A DNA stretch of 52,623 nucleotides, taken from NCBI GenBank assembly GCA_027488135.1, contig JAIYCH010000016.1:1-52623 (forward strand). The letters run 5' to 3'. Positions 51,814-52,623 of the stretch are shown here, piece after piece. Both the position numbers and the translations under genes were made by a program. Source of the stretch: Saprospiraceae bacterium. Lineage in GTDB: Bacteria > Bacteroidota > Bacteroidia > Chitinophagales > Saprospiraceae. How positions within the stretch are numbered: position 1 is the first letter of the stretch; each line of letters starts with the position of its first letter. The notes beneath the pieces were generated by a model. It had not been told where the DNA came from. It did no database searches and saw only the letters and a list, made by a program, of their open reading frames with translations.

Positions 51814-52623
51814 TCAATATTTTTGGAATGAACCAATGGCCGTTTTTTGATTATCTGAACTAAGGGAAATGAAATATTGCCCTTGCGGTAATTCAATCAG
51901 AGAGATAGATAGCTCCGTGCTATTTTCCCATTGCCATTCTTTAAGTTTTGTCCCATTCAAATGATATATTACTCCATTTTTCAAAGGTGTTGCACTTGAA
52001 ATCTTTAGAATGTTCCCTGTGGGATTAGGATAAAGCGTAATGCCCATTTGCGCCAAGGTATTCGACGTACCTGTTGTGATCAACGCCGTAGTTGAATAAG
52101 TATAAGGCGACCATCCCTTTTCACCCTTCGCAACGACTCTGAACAAGGTGTTGGCATTAAATCCCGCCTCAGACATAGTATATTGAGTCGTATTAGAAGG
52201 TAAATTTTTTAAAACCTGATAAGATTTACCCCCATCTATGGAGTATTCAATTTGGTATCCCGTTTCATCCATGGCAACATCCAGCCACTCCATAGAAAGG
52301 ATGCCTTGGGCAACATTTTTTGTTACTTTCCACTGTGCCGGCGCATCAGGTGTTTCTAAACCTGCCAGTCTTATTTTCAATTGTTCATCGTATAACGATT
52401 GTGGGCTGACCTGTTTAAAGGCATGTTCCATATAACCAGGAGGCTGACTAAACCGATGATTTCCCGTAAAAGTAATATTTCCACCTATGGCAAAATTTTG
52501 ATGGAAAGGTGGTTTTTGGATAACTGCCTGATTATACGTTGGCCGGTCGGAGGTAACATTCCATGCCACCCCTGAGGTGGTTGACCATCCATGCGCTGTT
52601 CCATAACTCCCTCTGTTGTATAA
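51814..52623 (-). CDS. C-terminal part of a T9SS-exported protein (N-terminus outside window)
   Basis: Open from the right window edge to a stop at 51814 (269 codons). The N-terminal piece (RGSYGTAHGWSTTSGVAWNV, then QPPGYMEHAF) looks like the last coils of a right-handed beta-helix-type carbohydrate-active protein; I am not sure of this. A fibronectin III-like domain follows (APAQWKVTKN... GYQIEYSIDGGKSYQV), then a T9SS sorting domain (ITLYPNPTGNILKI). An apparent internal GTG start at 52569 is not real because the frame continues upstream. Likely a secreted polysaccharide-active enzyme. Confidence 0.72.
   Translation of the reverse strand, partial: LYNRGSYGTAHGWSTTSGVAWNVTSDRPTYNQAVIQKPPFHQNFAIGGNITFTGNHRFSQPPGYMEHAFKQVSPQSLYDEQLKIRLAGLETPDAPAQWKVTKNVAQGILSMEWLDVAMDETGYQIEYSIDGGKSYQVLKNLPSNTTQYTMSEAGFNANTLFRVVAKGEKGWSPYTYSTTALITTGTSNTLAQMGITLYPNPTGNILKISSATPLKNGVIYHLNGTKLKEWQWENSTELSISLIELPQGQYFISLSSDNQKTAIGSFQKY

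Noticed and set aside
51628-51831. 67-codon plus-strand frame overlapping the end of the nuclease gene
   Set aside because: Overlaps two supported genes and has no domain pattern; probably chance.

Overview
The window is AT-rich DNA (about 40% GC by eye) from a Bacteroidota chromosome. It has two SusC/SusD pairs, type IX secretion (T9SS) C-terminal sorting domains, many secreted or lipoprotein enzymes, and TAnnTTTG-like promoter boxes. Planctomycete-type cytochrome (PSCyt/DUF1553) and DUF1501 proteins together with Tat-exported Gfo/Idh/MocA proteins suggest a free-living glycan degrader, possibly of the Saprospiria or Cytophagia; the class is a guess. No tRNA, rRNA, CRISPR array, integrase or intact insertion sequence was recognised.

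Layout. (A) 1-22537, all minus strand: a glycoside-hydrolase-like enzyme, a TonB-dependent receptor, a PSCyt1/DUF1549/LamG/DUF1553 protein, a DUF1501 protein and an NHL-propeller protein. These are followed by SusC, SusD, two Tat-exported Gfo/Idh/MocA oxidoreductases, a DUF6807 (PmoA-like) protein and a type I sulfatase, then an SDR and a saccharopine-dehydrogenase-like protein cut by the window edge. (B) 22657-35586: a compact beta-glucan (laminarin-type) utilisation locus. A minus-strand operon runs T9SS multi-module binding protein, SusC, SusD, PKD-like lipoprotein, GH16, GH16 and ends at a clear intrinsic terminator (22553-22592). Divergent from it is a membrane-spanning propeller/Y_Y_Y/LuxR-type regulator. 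The control region between them holds a promoter candidate and a 12-bp tandem repeat. (C) 35575-41644: an alginate-lyase-fold enzyme (minus) diverges from a tight five-gene plus-strand operon: HUMPS-family lyase/decarboxylase, zinc-type dehydrogenase, SDR, TIM-barrel isomerase and an Nramp-fold transporter that lacks the Nramp metal-binding residues. This is the most promising candidate for an undescribed pathway.

(D) 41986-46840: an accessory island. It starts with a GC-rich luciferase-like oxidoreductase and an unusual XRE-HTH/transmembrane/propeller protein. Then comes a graveyard of toxin-antitoxin and related modules: a complete antitoxin with a truncated YoeB/Txe-like toxin, an intact DUF4160-DUF2442 pair, a truncated DUF4172-Fic start with its palindromic upstream region intact, and a MNT nucleotidyltransferase with only the tail of a HEPN partner. 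A 155-bp duplication of the 3' end of the XRE gene and two sets of short direct repeats lie close to the truncation points. (E) 46838-52623: a frameshifted CotH/T9SS gene translationally coupled to a GH33-type sialidase (minus), a Tat-exported TIM-barrel isomerase, a DUF1016 PD-(D/E)xK nuclease, and the C-terminal part of a T9SS-exported protein running off the right edge.

How the parts fit: regions A-C look like outer-membrane glycan capture (SusCD), extracellular and periplasmic hydrolysis, lyase action or desulfation (GH16, sulfatase, lyase, sialidase), and oxidoreductive processing of unusual sugars (Gfo/Idh/MocA, HUMPS operon). Region D is a mobile or decaying insert between them.
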